From assembly GCA_016124635.1 (NCBI GenBank), contig WGNJ01000005.1:124001-188000 (forward strand): a stretch of DNA of 64,000 nt, read 5' to 3'. Positions 6,911 to 15,408 of the stretch are shown here, piece by piece (position 1 is the first letter of the stretch; each line of letters begins with the position of its first letter). Position numbers and translations under genes: made by a program. Origin of the DNA: Alphaproteobacteria bacterium (GTDB taxonomy: Bacteria; Pseudomonadota; Alphaproteobacteria; Micropepsales; Micropepsaceae). The notes beneath the pieces are model-generated. The model searched no databases. It saw nothing but the letters and a program-made list of their open reading frames with translations, and had not been told where the DNA came from.

Positions 6911-8437
6911 TCAGCGCGCCATCTCGTAGAGGAAGTCGACGTGCCCCATCATCGTGCCGGTCAGACCCGTCACCTTCGGATTGCTGCTCTCGATGACGTA
7001 ATACTCGTCGGGCGCATGGGCTCCGCTGCCATGGCCGAAGCCGAAATGCGAAGCGGGCAGACTGACCGGCGGTGAAGTGAACACCGATCCCGGCCATGAG
7101 CCGGCACGGCGCGGATTCAACGCGATGTCGACGCCGGCACGGCGATAGACCTCGAGCTGCGCTTGCACGATCCGCGCGTCTTCCGGCGTTTCGGTCGGGT
7201 CGTAGCCGCCGGTCACGTTGACTTCGATGTCGCCGAAACCACGCTTCTTGAGATGCGCGCGCAGCTTCGTTTCCGCTTCCGCGCGGGTCTGGTTCGGCAC
7301 CAGGCGCAGATCCAGCTTCGCCGCCGCACGGCCCGGCAGGATCGTCTTTCCGCCGGGGCCGATATAGCCCGCGACCAAACCTTCGATGTTCACGGTCGGT
7401 TGCGAGACCAGCCGCTCCATCGCTTTGTCCCATGGCAAGTCGTCGATGAAATGCTGCACGCCGTAACGCTTCATCCAATCGGGACCGCTGGCGTTCGCCG
7501 CGTTCTGCGCGATGAGTGCGCGCTCGCGATCGCTCAACGGCCGCACATGCTCGAACCAGCCATCGATCGCAGGCGTATTACCGTCTTTCGTCACCAGCGT
7601 CTCCAACGCGGCGACGAGATGCCAAACGGGCGAATCCACCATCGCCTTGAAGCTCGAGTGGATGTCGCGCGCCGGTCCCCTGCCCCACGTCTCACCGCTC
7701 GACACGAGTTCGCATTCGATGATGCCTTTGGCGCCCAAGTCGGGCGTGACGGCGCCTGTCTTCGGGTCCTGCGAGGCGGCCGGCATGAACACGCCTTGAG
7801 CCTTCTTCAGCGCCGCCATGATGTCCGGCCGGCGCACGATCTGATGGAAATGCGGACTGCCGATCTCTTCCTCGCCCTCCGCCACGAACACCAGGTTGAC
7901 CGGCGGCTTGCGCCCCATCTTGCGGAAGGCGTGCAACGCACCCAGAAACGCGCCCTCCGGTCCTTTCTGATTCACCGCGCCGCGTCCGATCATCACTTTG
8001 CCGTAGGGCGCGCGGTCGACGATCTTCGCCTCGAGCGGCGGCGAACTCCACTCCCTCGGATCGAACTGCTTCACATCGTACATGAAATAAAGAGCAACCG
8101 TCTTCGGCGCGCCCGCATCCAGCGTCGCAAAAACGCCGGGCACGCCGTCGGTCTTCACGATCTCCGCATGATCAAAGCTCGCGTCGCGCAGGAGCGAGGC
8201 CATGTAATCCGCGCCCTTGTCGACATTGCGCCCTTCCGCCGCGATCGTCGGGTTGCCGATCCAATCTCGAATCAGGGCGATGGTGTCGTCGCGCTGTCCG
8301 TCGACAGCCTTCTGAAATAGCGCGCGCTCAGGCGTCTCAGCCCGAGCGAGCCCGGGAATCATGGCAAGAGGCACGAAGGCTGCCGCGCCCTGCAGCACGT
8401 GACGGCGGCTTGTGTGCATCCGATTGCGATCGTCCAT
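6911..8437 (-). CDS. Tat-exported M20-family metallopeptidase-like protein with altered metal ligands
   Basis: Resembles M20/ArgE/DapE amidohydrolases and dipeptidases. The 508-residue product has a twin-arginine signal (SRRHVLQGAAAF, RR at 11-12, cleavage after ARA), so it is probably exported folded. Family blocks are present (GRGA...QKGPEGAF, AEGEEEIGS at 187-195, and a late HAPDEY). However, the usual zinc ligand His in G-H-x-D-V is Met119 (FMYDV), and the bridging Asp after GRGA is Asn156 (GRGAVNQKG). The ATG at 8437 has an AAGGGGA site; the longer frame to 8497 lacks a signal peptide. The protein may bind metal differently or have another activity. Confidence 0.8.
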   Translation of the reverse strand: MDDRNRMHTSRRHVLQGAAAFVPLAMIPGLARAETPERALFQKAVDGQRDDTIALIRDWIGNPTIAAEGRNVDKGADYMASLLRDASFDHAEIVKTDGVPGVFATLDAGAPKTVALYFMYDVKQFDPREWSSPPLEAKIVDRAPYGKVMIGRGAVNQKGPEGAFLGALHAFRKMGRKPPVNLVFVAEGEEEIGSPHFHQIVRRPDIMAALKKAQGVFMPAASQDPKTGAVTPDLGAKGIIECELVSSGETWGRGPARDIHSSFKAMVDSPVWHLVAALETLVTKDGNTPAIDGWFEHVRPLSDRERALIAQNAANASGPDWMKRYGVQHFIDDLPWDKAMERLVSQPTVNIEGLVAGYIGPGGKTILPGRAAAKLDLRLVPNQTRAEAETKLRAHLKKRGFGDIEVNVTGGYDPTETPEDARIVQAQLEVYRRAGVDIALNPRRAGSWPGSVFTSPPVSLPASHFGFGHGSGAHAPDEYYVIESSNPKVTGLTGTMMGHVDFLYEMAR

Positions 8438-8515
8438 CGGCGTTCCCCTTCGTTTCGTCTCAAAGCGGGTTTTAGAGCGCGCCGACAAGCACGACAACGC
8501 ACGGCGTGGCGTGGA

Positions 8516-8652
8516 CCCTCATCCGTCTCGCTGCCTTTGGCAGCAAGCCACCTTCTCCCGCTGGGAGAAGGGAAAAAATCAAGAACGATTAGTACTTGTC
8601 CTTCTCCCTTGGGAGAAGGTGGCTCGCGGCGACGCCGCGAGACGGATGAGGG
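8516..8652. repeat. REP-like palindromic element, 137 bp
   Basis: Outer arms are a perfect 16-base inverted repeat (CCCTCATCCGTCTCGC at 8516-8531 and its complement at 8637-8652). Inside are two smaller hairpins built on CTTCTCCC/GGGAGAAG. It fills the space between the M20 gene and the SpsF-SpsG fusion. Such intergenic palindromes are common dispersed elements in alphaproteobacterial genomes. It has no coding capacity for a transposase. Confidence 0.8.
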
Positions 8653-8670
8653 CCTACGCCACGCTGAGCG

Positions 8671-10482
8671 CTAACCGGCCTCGAGCAGCTTGGGCGCTGG
8701 TATTTCCTCGATCGCCGCGCGCTTCTCTTCGATCAACCGCGCAATCCGATCGGCAACGCGCGCCGCACCGCGACCGTCGAGGTTCATGCGTCCCGCCGCC
8801 GCCATGGCACGCCGCCGCTCGGGATCGCCTATGAGGCTCTGCACCGCCCCAGCGATCATCATATCGCTGACTTCACCGGCAACGCCCAGCGAAACGCCCA
8901 TGCCGGCTCGCTCGAACGCGCTCGCTGACAACGCATGATCCGGTGTCAAACAGAGATAAAGCGCCGGTACACCGAGTGCGGCGAGTTCGTAAGCCGTGAC
9001 GCCGAAGCTAATGATCCCGAGATCCGCCTCTGCCATCAGGCGCGGCAAATCGCTGGGCGCGCGGATGATTTCAAAGCGTGGCGCCACCTTGCCGATCTCC
9101 GCCTCGAGCAAAGTCGGAGCGCCGGGACCGAGCACAACCGTAACGCCGAAGGTCGATGGCAATTTGGAAAGCGCATCGACGACCGGCAACGTCAACCCCA
9201 ACGGATCGGTGCCACCCATCGATACAAGGATGCGCGGACGCGCCGCACCAGGATGCATCGGTAAGCTCACATCTTGGCCGAGGATCACCCACTCCCAGCC
9301 GACCAGCGGTTCGTTTTCGGCGCCCTCCCAATTCAGAGCGAAAACTTGCGGCACCGGCGGATAGATCGCGAAATCGGCGCTCAGTCGACGCGGCGAGGCA
9401 TCGTCGATCACGCCCACGACGGCGCCTGTTCCCCGCAGCCTCAGCACGGACGTGGCCGAAAGTTTCGTGCGGATATCCAGCACGACAGCCAGGGCCTCAT
9501 GTTTCTCGGCGAGTTCCAGCAGCCAGTCGCACTCGTCCATGCCGTGCGGCATCGTCTCGACCGGAAAGTCTTCCGACACCACGGGGTCGGTGCCAACCTT
9601 GTCGGGGTTCATGGCAAACCGCACGCCGAAGCCGTGCGCGTCGCGCAGCTGGCGCGCCAGGCTCAGGCAGCGTTTGACATGGCCCAGTCCGGTCGCACCG
9701 CCGCCGTCGCAGCGAATCAACACCGTGCCGCTCCGCGCTGTCACGGCTTTCTGATGTACGTGGGCATTAAGCTCAAGAAGGGACGGCTCGCGATTGAGAA
9801 GCGCAACCAAGTCGGTCAACGTTGCCTCGCCCGCCTGTGCATGAAGCCGCTCGTAGATCGTTTCGATGAAGGTCACATCGGCCGGTGTATCGACCGACAG
9901 CCTCGCGCCTTTGAACTGCCATTTCTTAGGCAGGTCGATCTGCGCCACTTTGATGAAATCTGGGTGAAGTTTGAAATACGCCGACACGTGTTCGCGCGCG
10001 ACCGGATCGCTGTGCGCCATCAGCACCAGCTTGTCGAGTGCCCAGCGCGACATCGGATCCGCCCCGTCATGGATCGCCGAGAGTCCGGGCCTCAGCGTCA
10101 CGAAATCCGAATGTGTCCGCATCATTTCGCGGATCAGATAGTCGACAAATCCGGCATCGACGAGCGGCGCGTCCGCATTGACGCGAACGACAATGTCGGG
10201 GTCGACGACATGCGCGGCAAGCGCGAAACGCCCGAGCACGTCGTCTTCCGGTCCGCGCACGACTGTCACGCCTTGAGCTTCGGCAAACTCGGCGAGCGGA
10301 TCGTCCGCCGGATCCGTCGTCGTTGCGATAACGATCGTCTTGATCAGCTCGGATTTCCGCAAGCGATGAATGACGTGCCAAAGCAACGGCCGCCCGACGA
10401 CTTCCTTCAACACCTTCCCCGGCAGCCGCGTCGAGCGCATGCGCGCCTGAACCACGGCGGCGATATGCAGCTTCTTGCTCAT
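8671..10482 (-). CDS. Fused cytidylyltransferase (SpsF-like) and nucleotide-sugar hydrolase/glycosyltransferase-fold (SpsG/PseG-like) protein
   Basis: Two activities in one 603-residue chain. Residues 1-240 form a nucleotidyltransferase domain of the CMP-Kdo/CMP-nonulosonate synthetase type (QARMRSTRLPGKVL at 12-25; RVNADAPLV). From about 260 to 600 the chain resembles SpsG/PseG, which removes UDP from 2,4-diacetamido sugars: RCDGGGATGLGHVKRC, then a GT-B-like C-terminal half with SMGGTDPLG and a late E-L-A-A-L-G-V-P site. In most pathways these are separate proteins acting before and after the NeuB step. The gene begins one base after the NeuB-type gene stop, so they are one transcript. The start is the ATG at 10482. 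Exact sugar specificity is unknown. Confidence 0.85.
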   Translation of the reverse strand: MSKKLHIAAVVQARMRSTRLPGKVLKEVVGRPLLWHVIHRLRKSELIKTIVIATTTDPADDPLAEFAEAQGVTVVRGPEDDVLGRFALAAHVVDPDIVVRVNADAPLVDAGFVDYLIREMMRTHSDFVTLRPGLSAIHDGADPMSRWALDKLVLMAHSDPVAREHVSAYFKLHPDFIKVAQIDLPKKWQFKGARLSVDTPADVTFIETIYERLHAQAGEATLTDLVALLNREPSLLELNAHVHQKAVTARSGTVLIRCDGGGATGLGHVKRCLSLARQLRDAHGFGVRFAMNPDKVGTDPVVSEDFPVETMPHGMDECDWLLELAEKHEALAVVLDIRTKLSATSVLRLRGTGAVVGVIDDASPRRLSADFAIYPPVPQVFALNWEGAENEPLVGWEWVILGQDVSLPMHPGAARPRILVSMGGTDPLGLTLPVVDALSKLPSTFGVTVVLGPGAPTLLEAEIGKVAPRFEIIRAPSDLPRLMAEADLGIISFGVTAYELAALGVPALYLCLTPDHALSASAFERAGMGVSLGVAGEVSDMMIAGAVQSLIGDPERRRAMAAAGRMNLDGRGAARVADRIARLIEEKRAAIEEIPAPKLLEAG

Positions 10483-10483
10483 C

Positions 10484-11350
10484 TCAGGCAGCCTCTCCCC
10501 GATACGTCCGGCGAATGTGTTTGAGCGGGCGCAATCCGTCCGCAGGATCGGCGCGCCAATCGCGATCCGCGAGTTCGCTGGGCAGCGCACGCTTCAGCCC
10601 GTCGCCGTCGGCCCGTTCGCCGTCACGCACCATCGCGATCACCGGCGCCATCTGCTCGGGCAACCAGCAATGGCCGGCCGCGTACTCGGCGCCGTTGCGG
10701 TCGAGATCGAGATGGAATTCGACCATCGGCGCCTGCCAGCGTCCGACCGCGCGCAAGATGACGCCCGGCGACACGGTATGGTCCGACCAACCGCAGGGGA
10801 AACCCGTCGCCTCCGCGATCGTCTTCATCGCGGCGAGGTTCGCTTCCTCGATCGGCGTCGGATAGGCCGAGACCGTGTGCAGCAGCGTTACGTCTTTCGC
10901 TCCCGAGCGGCGAAGGACGCCGGCTGCGTGATGCACTTCCGGCAGCGTCGCCATTCCACACGAAAGGATCACCGGCTTACCGGTCTTGGCGCATGCCTCG
11001 AGCAACGCGTCCCACATCAACTCATAGGACGCGACCTTGAAGGCATCGACGTGCGGCGAGAGCTCCGCGACGGCCTTGAGATAGAAAGGCGTGCAGATGA
11101 ACTGAACCGCCCGCTCGCGGCACCGCTGCGCGATCGGCCCCAAAAACGAGACGGGGAGTTCCCATTCTTTGCGCGCGCGGTGCTTGGCGCTCTTCGCCAG
11201 GATCTCCGGCGCGAACATTTCGTCGATCTTGAAGAGCTGGAATTTGACGGCATCGCAGCCGATTTCAGCTGCCTTGTCGATAAAGGCGAAGGCGCGATCG
11301 AGATCGCGATCGTGATTGCTGGAGACCTCGGCAATGAAAAGGCACGCCAT
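10484..11350 (-). CDS. NeuB-family sialic/nonulosonic acid synthase without SAF domain
   Basis: Condenses phosphoenolpyruvate with a 6-carbon amino sugar to make a nine-carbon acid. The 288-residue product has the NeuB TIM barrel (FIAEVSSNHDRD, DAVKFQLFKID, FKVASYEL, GWSDHTVSPG). Characterised NeuB and PseI enzymes carry a C-terminal SAF (antifreeze-like) domain that adds an arginine to the partner's active site. This protein stops at ...LRPLKHIRRTYRGEAA without it, and the next gene starts at once, leaving no room for a frameshifted remnant. The ATG at 11350 is preferred over an upstream TTG at 11383. Likely product: a pseudaminic- or legionaminic-type acid. Confidence 0.82.
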   Translation of the reverse strand: MACLFIAEVSSNHDRDLDRAFAFIDKAAEIGCDAVKFQLFKIDEMFAPEILAKSAKHRARKEWELPVSFLGPIAQRCRERAVQFICTPFYLKAVAELSPHVDAFKVASYELMWDALLEACAKTGKPVILSCGMATLPEVHHAAGVLRRSGAKDVTLLHTVSAYPTPIEEANLAAMKTIAEATGFPCGWSDHTVSPGVILRAVGRWQAPMVEFHLDLDRNGAEYAAGHCWLPEQMAPVIAMVRDGERADGDGLKRALPSELADRDWRADPADGLRPLKHIRRTYRGEAA

Positions 11351-11381
11351 CGCGCTGGGCCCCCACGCCCGACTCACTAAC

Positions 11382-11416
11382 AACGGTTAACCAAATTTAA
11401 AGCCGCAAACCGTTAC
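11382..11416. promoter_or_regulatory. Divergent glycan-gene control region with CtrA-like half sites
   Basis: Between the NeuB-type gene and the plus-strand methyltransferase lies an AT-rich stretch with TTAACCAAATTTAA (TTAA with six rather than seven bases between the halves). An inverted repeat, AACGGTT...AACCGTT, flanks it. It resembles but does not match a CtrA box. It probably contains both divergent promoters. Confidence 0.35.
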
Positions 11417-11443
11417 CAACCTCTGAACAGGGGACCGATTCTC

Positions 11444-12391
11444 ATGCGCTCAGCTTCCGCCGCGCGCCTAGCCGACCAGACCATTCATGAGGGCGGACAC
11501 GAGGGGCCGCTGCTCGACGAGGTCAAAGGCTACAAGATCATCGACTGCAAGCCGTGCGGCTTTCGCCACGTGCTGCCGCTGCCGAAACCAGACGCTCTCG
11601 AGACCGCCTATAGCGAGGCCTATTACCGCGACGAAAAGCCGACCTACATCGCGCGCGCCAAGGAAGACGCCGAGTGGTCGAAGCTCGCGTGGAACGACCG
11701 GCTGACCCTGTTCGAAGAGTTGCTGTCGAGCGAAACAAAGCCTCTGCACGTCCTCGACATTGGTTGCGGTCCGGGTTGGTTTCTGAGTGCGGCGCGCGAA
11801 CGCGGCTGGCAGACACGCGGCGTCGAGCCGTCGAAGCAAGCTGCGGCCCATGCGCAAAGCCTCGGCCTCAATGTTGCCGATGTCATGTTCGACGCCGGCG
11901 TCGCTTCGTGCCTTCAGCCCGCGCACGTCGTTCACCTCAACAACATGCTCGAACACGTCGCGGACCCGATCGAACTCTTGAATAATGCGATTTCGCTGAC
12001 GCGGCCGGGCGGCATCGTCTGCGTCGGCGTCCCGAATGATTACAACGGCTTTCAGGAAGCGGTTCGCCGCAACGGCGAAGATCCGTGGTGGATCGTGCCG
12101 CCGCATCATTTGAACTATCTGAGCTTCAAGAGTCTTGAAGAATTGCTGGAACGTTTGGGCCTACGCATCGTCGACACCATGACGAGCTTCCCGATGGAGC
12201 TCTTTCTGCTGATGGGCGACAATTATGTAGGCAACGACGCGATCGGCCGCGTGGTTCACTCGAAGCGCAAGCGCTTCGACCTGGCGCTCGAAAAGGTGGG
12301 CATGGGCGAAACCCGCCGCAAGTTCTATCGCGCGCTGTCGAACGCCGGTCTGGGCCGCGAGGCCGTGGTCATCGCCCGCAAACCGAAATAA
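11444..12391 (+). CDS. Class I SAM-dependent methyltransferase, glycan locus
   Basis: Predicted methyltransferase for a sugar or glycan. The 315-residue product has motif I (VLDIGCGPGWFLSAARERGW, about residues 104-123), an acidic loop (GVEPS) and the post-motif LNNMLEHVADP. These place it with the Methyltransf_23-type proteins common in O-antigen and flagellar glycan clusters. The N-terminus has CKPCGF but only this one Cys pair. It is the first gene on the plus strand of the glycan region, and six bases separate it from the sulfotransferase-like gene. The acceptor is unknown. Confidence 0.82.
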   Translation: MRSASAARLADQTIHEGGHEGPLLDEVKGYKIIDCKPCGFRHVLPLPKPDALETAYSEAYYRDEKPTYIARAKEDAEWSKLAWNDRLTLFEELLSSETKPLHVLDIGCGPGWFLSAARERGWQTRGVEPSKQAAAHAQSLGLNVADVMFDAGVASCLQPAHVVHLNNMLEHVADPIELLNNAISLTRPGGIVCVGVPNDYNGFQEAVRRNGEDPWWIVPPHHLNYLSFKSLEELLERLGLRIVDTMTSFPMELFLLMGDNYVGNDAIGRVVHSKRKRFDLALEKVGMGETRRKFYRALSNAGLGREAVVIARKPK

Positions 12392-12396
12392 GGGAA

Positions 12397-13239
12397 ATGT
12401 CGGGCACCACGCAGCCGTTCTTCATCGTCTCGTCCGGACGGTCCGGCACGGCGATGATGGAGCGCCTGTTTGCCCTCTTCCCGCAGATCGACATGCACCA
12501 CGAATACATGGTGCATCACATTCAGCCCGCGGCTTGCGCCTACCAGATGGGCATTCTCGATGCCGATCATGTGCTCGATGTTCTTCGGCTGACACACGGT
12601 TCTGCCGTGCATTATTCCGCTTCGCCGACCTGGGGCGACGCATCCAACAAATTGTCGTGGGTCATTCCGCTTCTGGAACGGCTCTTCCCGGCAGCGCGCT
12701 ACGTCCATCTGGTGCGCGACGGCCGCAAGGTCGCGAGCTCTTATTTCCATAAGCTTGGCGCCGAGTGCTACGACGACGCGTCAACCGCGATCATGCAGGC
12801 ATTCTACGACGCCGACGGCGTTCTTCCCGCCCCGCCTCCGGAGAAGAAATATTGGTGGCCGCTTCCGCGCCACGATGATCCTGTAGCGCGCGACTTCCGC
12901 GGCTTCGATCAGTTCGAGCGCATCGCCTGGCATTGGTCCGAGATCAACCGCACGATCGCACGCGATCTGGAATCCATCCCGCAAGAACGCCGTCACTTCG
13001 TTCGGCTTGAAGATCTGGTGACGCGCGCGCACGCGCGTTCAGACCTTCTTAACTTCCTGGGCTTGCCTTGGGATGATCGCGTCGCCGGCCTGCTTGCGCG
13101 GCCTCACAACGTCAATCGTCCGGAAGACTACCCGCTGACCCCGATGCAGAGCGAACAGCTCTGGCGCCTCGCCGGCGACATGATGCGTCAGTTCGGCTAC
13201 CACGAGCGTCCGGAATATCGCGTAGCGTATCGCGGTTAG
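12397..13239 (+). CDS. Sulfotransferase-family protein, glycan locus
   Basis: Predicted PAPS-dependent sulfotransferase. The 280-residue product has the 5'-phosphosulfate loop FIVSSGRSGTAMM (about residues 9-21) and the 3'-phosphate-binding segment YVHLVRDGRKVASSYF (about 102-117), the two hallmarks of the fold. No signal peptide or membrane helix. It lies six bases after the methyltransferase, so is probably in the same transcript, and would sulfate a glycan precursor or cell-surface sugar. PAPS-supplying genes are not in the window. Some members of this fold act on lipids or proteins, so the acceptor is open. Confidence 0.82.
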   Translation: MSGTTQPFFIVSSGRSGTAMMERLFALFPQIDMHHEYMVHHIQPAACAYQMGILDADHVLDVLRLTHGSAVHYSASPTWGDASNKLSWVIPLLERLFPAARYVHLVRDGRKVASSYFHKLGAECYDDASTAIMQAFYDADGVLPAPPPEKKYWWPLPRHDDPVARDFRGFDQFERIAWHWSEINRTIARDLESIPQERRHFVRLEDLVTRAHARSDLLNFLGLPWDDRVAGLLARPHNVNRPEDYPLTPMQSEQLWRLAGDMMRQFGYHERPEYRVAYRG

Positions 13240-13318
13240 AGTCATCTTAACCACAAAGGTCGTCTCTTAAGCCCACGCAAACCAGAGCGGGACGCCGCTC
13301 GAATCTCGTGGGCTATCT

Positions 13319-14491
13319 ATGTCCGAAACTTGCGACTTGTGCGGCAACGCAGCGCTCGAACAGGTCTATGCGCCGCAAGGCTCCGTACGACGCCTCACTG
13401 TGTGGCTCTGCACCCACTGCGGTCTCGTCCAAAGCCTTCCACGTATCGATCATGCACCGCGGCGCAAGGCGTCGGTTTCCGCCGATGCCGACTGGGGAAA
13501 CGTGCGCTACGGCAAAGGTTTCAGAGCCGAAGCGAATCTTTCCACGCTCAAGCCTTTTCTCGCAAAGCATCGCCCGCTGCGTGTGCTCGACGTCGGTGCG
13601 AGCCGCGGCGCGTTTTCACTTGAGATGAAGGCCGTCTATCCGAACGCCGACATCATCGGTCTCGAACCCGACGAGCGCGTTGTCGGGGCGTGGGCGAAGA
13701 AGCCCGGCTTCAGCTGGCTGCACGCGCGTCTTGAAGAAACGCGCCTCCAACCTGAAAGCTTCGATCTGATCTACTCCTGCCACACGTTGGAGCATGTGAA
13801 GAGCGGTCGCGACGCGCTCCGCCACCATTGGGAAGCGCTGAAACCGCGCGGCCACTTGCTGATCGAAGTGCCGAACCTCGCGATGATCGGGCTGTCCGAC
13901 ATCGTCGAAGAGTTCTTCATCGACAAGCACCTCTATCATTATTCGGTTGCGACGCTGTCGCGTCTGTTGTTGGCAGCAGGCTTCCGCGTCGTCACGCTTG
14001 CCGATCCACGCGACGTCGTCAATGTAACGATCGTGGCGGTGAAGGCCGAGGCCGGCGTCGTTCCGATCGAGTCCAATCCGCGCGAAGTCGAATCCGCAAC
14101 GGCGCTGATCTCGTCTTACCACGCTGTCCGCCTGCGGAACCTGAATGCACTCACTCGCGTCGCGCGCATGATCGATGAGATGGCGCCGCGCAAGGTCGCG
14201 ATCTGGGGCGCGGGCCGCCTGCTCAACAGCCTCATCCAGAACGGCGGCCTGAAGCCGGCATCGCTCGCAGCGGTCGTCGATAAACACTTGGTGCGCTACG
14301 CCAGCGACGCGCACGGCGTTCGCCTTACCGCACCAACCGAGTTGGCGAGCGTGAAGCCCGACGTCGTCGTCGTGATGTCGCGCAGCTTCGCCAACGAAAT
14401 CCGCGAGGAAGCGCAAGCACGCGTCCCCGGCTGCGAGGTCATCGCTTACGCCGACCTCCTCGCTCGCGCCAAAACACAAGCAGCGGCTTGA
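13319..14491 (+). CDS. Zinc-ribbon C-methyltransferase-like protein, glycan locus
   Basis: Resembles sugar C-methyltransferases with three parts. First is an N-terminal four-cysteine zinc ribbon (CDLCGN and CTHCGL). Next is a central SAM domain (LRVLDVGASRGAFSLEMK, then YSCHTLEHVKSG). Last is a C-terminal Rossmann-like domain (KVAIWGAGRLLNSLI ... VDKHLVRYASDAHGV). The length, 390 residues, fits NovU/TylCIII-like C-methyltransferases. It follows the sulfotransferase after a 79-base gap and directly precedes the split transketolase. The substrate is probably a nucleotide-linked keto sugar, but this is inferred from the family. Confidence 0.8.
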   Translation: MSETCDLCGNAALEQVYAPQGSVRRLTVWLCTHCGLVQSLPRIDHAPRRKASVSADADWGNVRYGKGFRAEANLSTLKPFLAKHRPLRVLDVGASRGAFSLEMKAVYPNADIIGLEPDERVVGAWAKKPGFSWLHARLEETRLQPESFDLIYSCHTLEHVKSGRDALRHHWEALKPRGHLLIEVPNLAMIGLSDIVEEFFIDKHLYHYSVATLSRLLLAAGFRVVTLADPRDVVNVTIVAVKAEAGVVPIESNPREVESATALISSYHAVRLRNLNALTRVARMIDEMAPRKVAIWGAGRLLNSLIQNGGLKPASLAAVVDKHLVRYASDAHGVRLTAPTELASVKPDVVVVMSRSFANEIREEAQARVPGCEVIAYADLLARAKTQAAA

Positions 14492-14499
14492 GAAGACAG

Positions 14500-15408
14500 A
14501 TGAACGCAACACTGCAAGTCGCCCAGCTCAAGCAAACGATCGGCTCACCTGCGCCGCACATCGCGCAACTCGAAGCTGTCGCCGCCGAGATTCGCCGTAT
14601 CGCAATCGCCGCGATCTATCACGCGACGTCCGGCCATCCCGGCGGCTCGCTCTCGTGCGCCGATATCCTCGCCGTGCTTTACGGGACGGTGCTCAACCTC
14701 CCGACGTCCGATAATCCGGACGTCGACCGCGACCGCTTCGTTCTGTCGAAAGGTCACGCTGCACCGGCGCTCTATGCGACGTGGGCCGCGTACGGATTGA
14801 TGTCGCAAGCCGAGGCGCTGACGTTGCGCAAGCTCGGCAGCAGAGCCCAAGGCCACCCGCACGTCCTCGACTGCCCGCTCGCCGAGTCGAGCACCGGTTC
14901 GCTTGGTCAAGGCTTCTCGGTCGCGATCGGCATGGCGATGGGCTTGCGGCTGCAAGTGCGCAGCCCTCGTGTCTACGCGCTGCTTGGCGACGGCGAACTG
15001 CAAGAAGGCGAAGTCTGGGAAGGTGCGATGTGCGCCGCTCACCATGGTCTCTCGAACCTGTGCGCCGTCATCGACTACAACAAGCTCCAATCCGACGATC
15101 GCAACGCGGCGATCATGGGCCTCGAGCCGCTCGCGCAAAAATGGCGCGCCTTCGGGTGGAACACGCTCGAGATCAATGGCCACGATATTCCGGGCATCTT
15201 GGCGGCGTTCGACACGGCGAAGAACGAACTCAGTCTGCCGACCGTCATCATCGCCCATACGACCAAGGGCAAGGGCGTCGGCTACATGGAAGATCAACCG
15301 CTTTGGCACGGCAGCGTGAAGCTGACGCCGGAGCAAGTGCAACAAGCGTTGACAGCGCTGGGCACAGAAACCTCAAAGATCGAGAGCCTCATCAATGGCC
15401 GTGGTTGA
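14500..15408 (+). CDS. Transketolase N-terminal subunit (thiamine diphosphate-binding)
   Basis: First half of a two-subunit transketolase. The 302-residue product has SGHPGGSLSCADILAVLY, KGHAAPALYATWA, and the ThDP/Mg motif LLGDGELQEGEVWEGAMCAA running to a downstream Asn (DYNKLQSD). It transfers two-carbon ketol units between sugars. Split transketolases in a sugar cluster usually make or lengthen an unusual sugar rather than serve central metabolism. The ATG at 14500 follows a GAGAAG site; a TTG at 14488 is less likely. It overlaps the partner gene by 14 bases. Confidence 0.9.
   Translation: MNATLQVAQLKQTIGSPAPHIAQLEAVAAEIRRIAIAAIYHATSGHPGGSLSCADILAVLYGTVLNLPTSDNPDVDRDRFVLSKGHAAPALYATWAAYGLMSQAEALTLRKLGSRAQGHPHVLDCPLAESSTGSLGQGFSVAIGMAMGLRLQVRSPRVYALLGDGELQEGEVWEGAMCAAHHGLSNLCAVIDYNKLQSDDRNAAIMGLEPLAQKWRAFGWNTLEINGHDIPGILAAFDTAKNELSLPTVIIAHTTKGKGVGYMEDQPLWHGSVKLTPEQVQQALTALGTETSKIESLINGRG

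Noticed and set aside
7163..8320. 385-codon plus-strand frame across the M20 gene
   Set aside because: The reverse strand has a Tat signal and conserved M20 blocks; the plus-strand product is His/Arg rich and featureless.
8516..8652. CRISPR array or insertion sequence
   Set aside because: There is a single nested palindrome, no regularly spaced repeats, no transposase and no target-site duplication.
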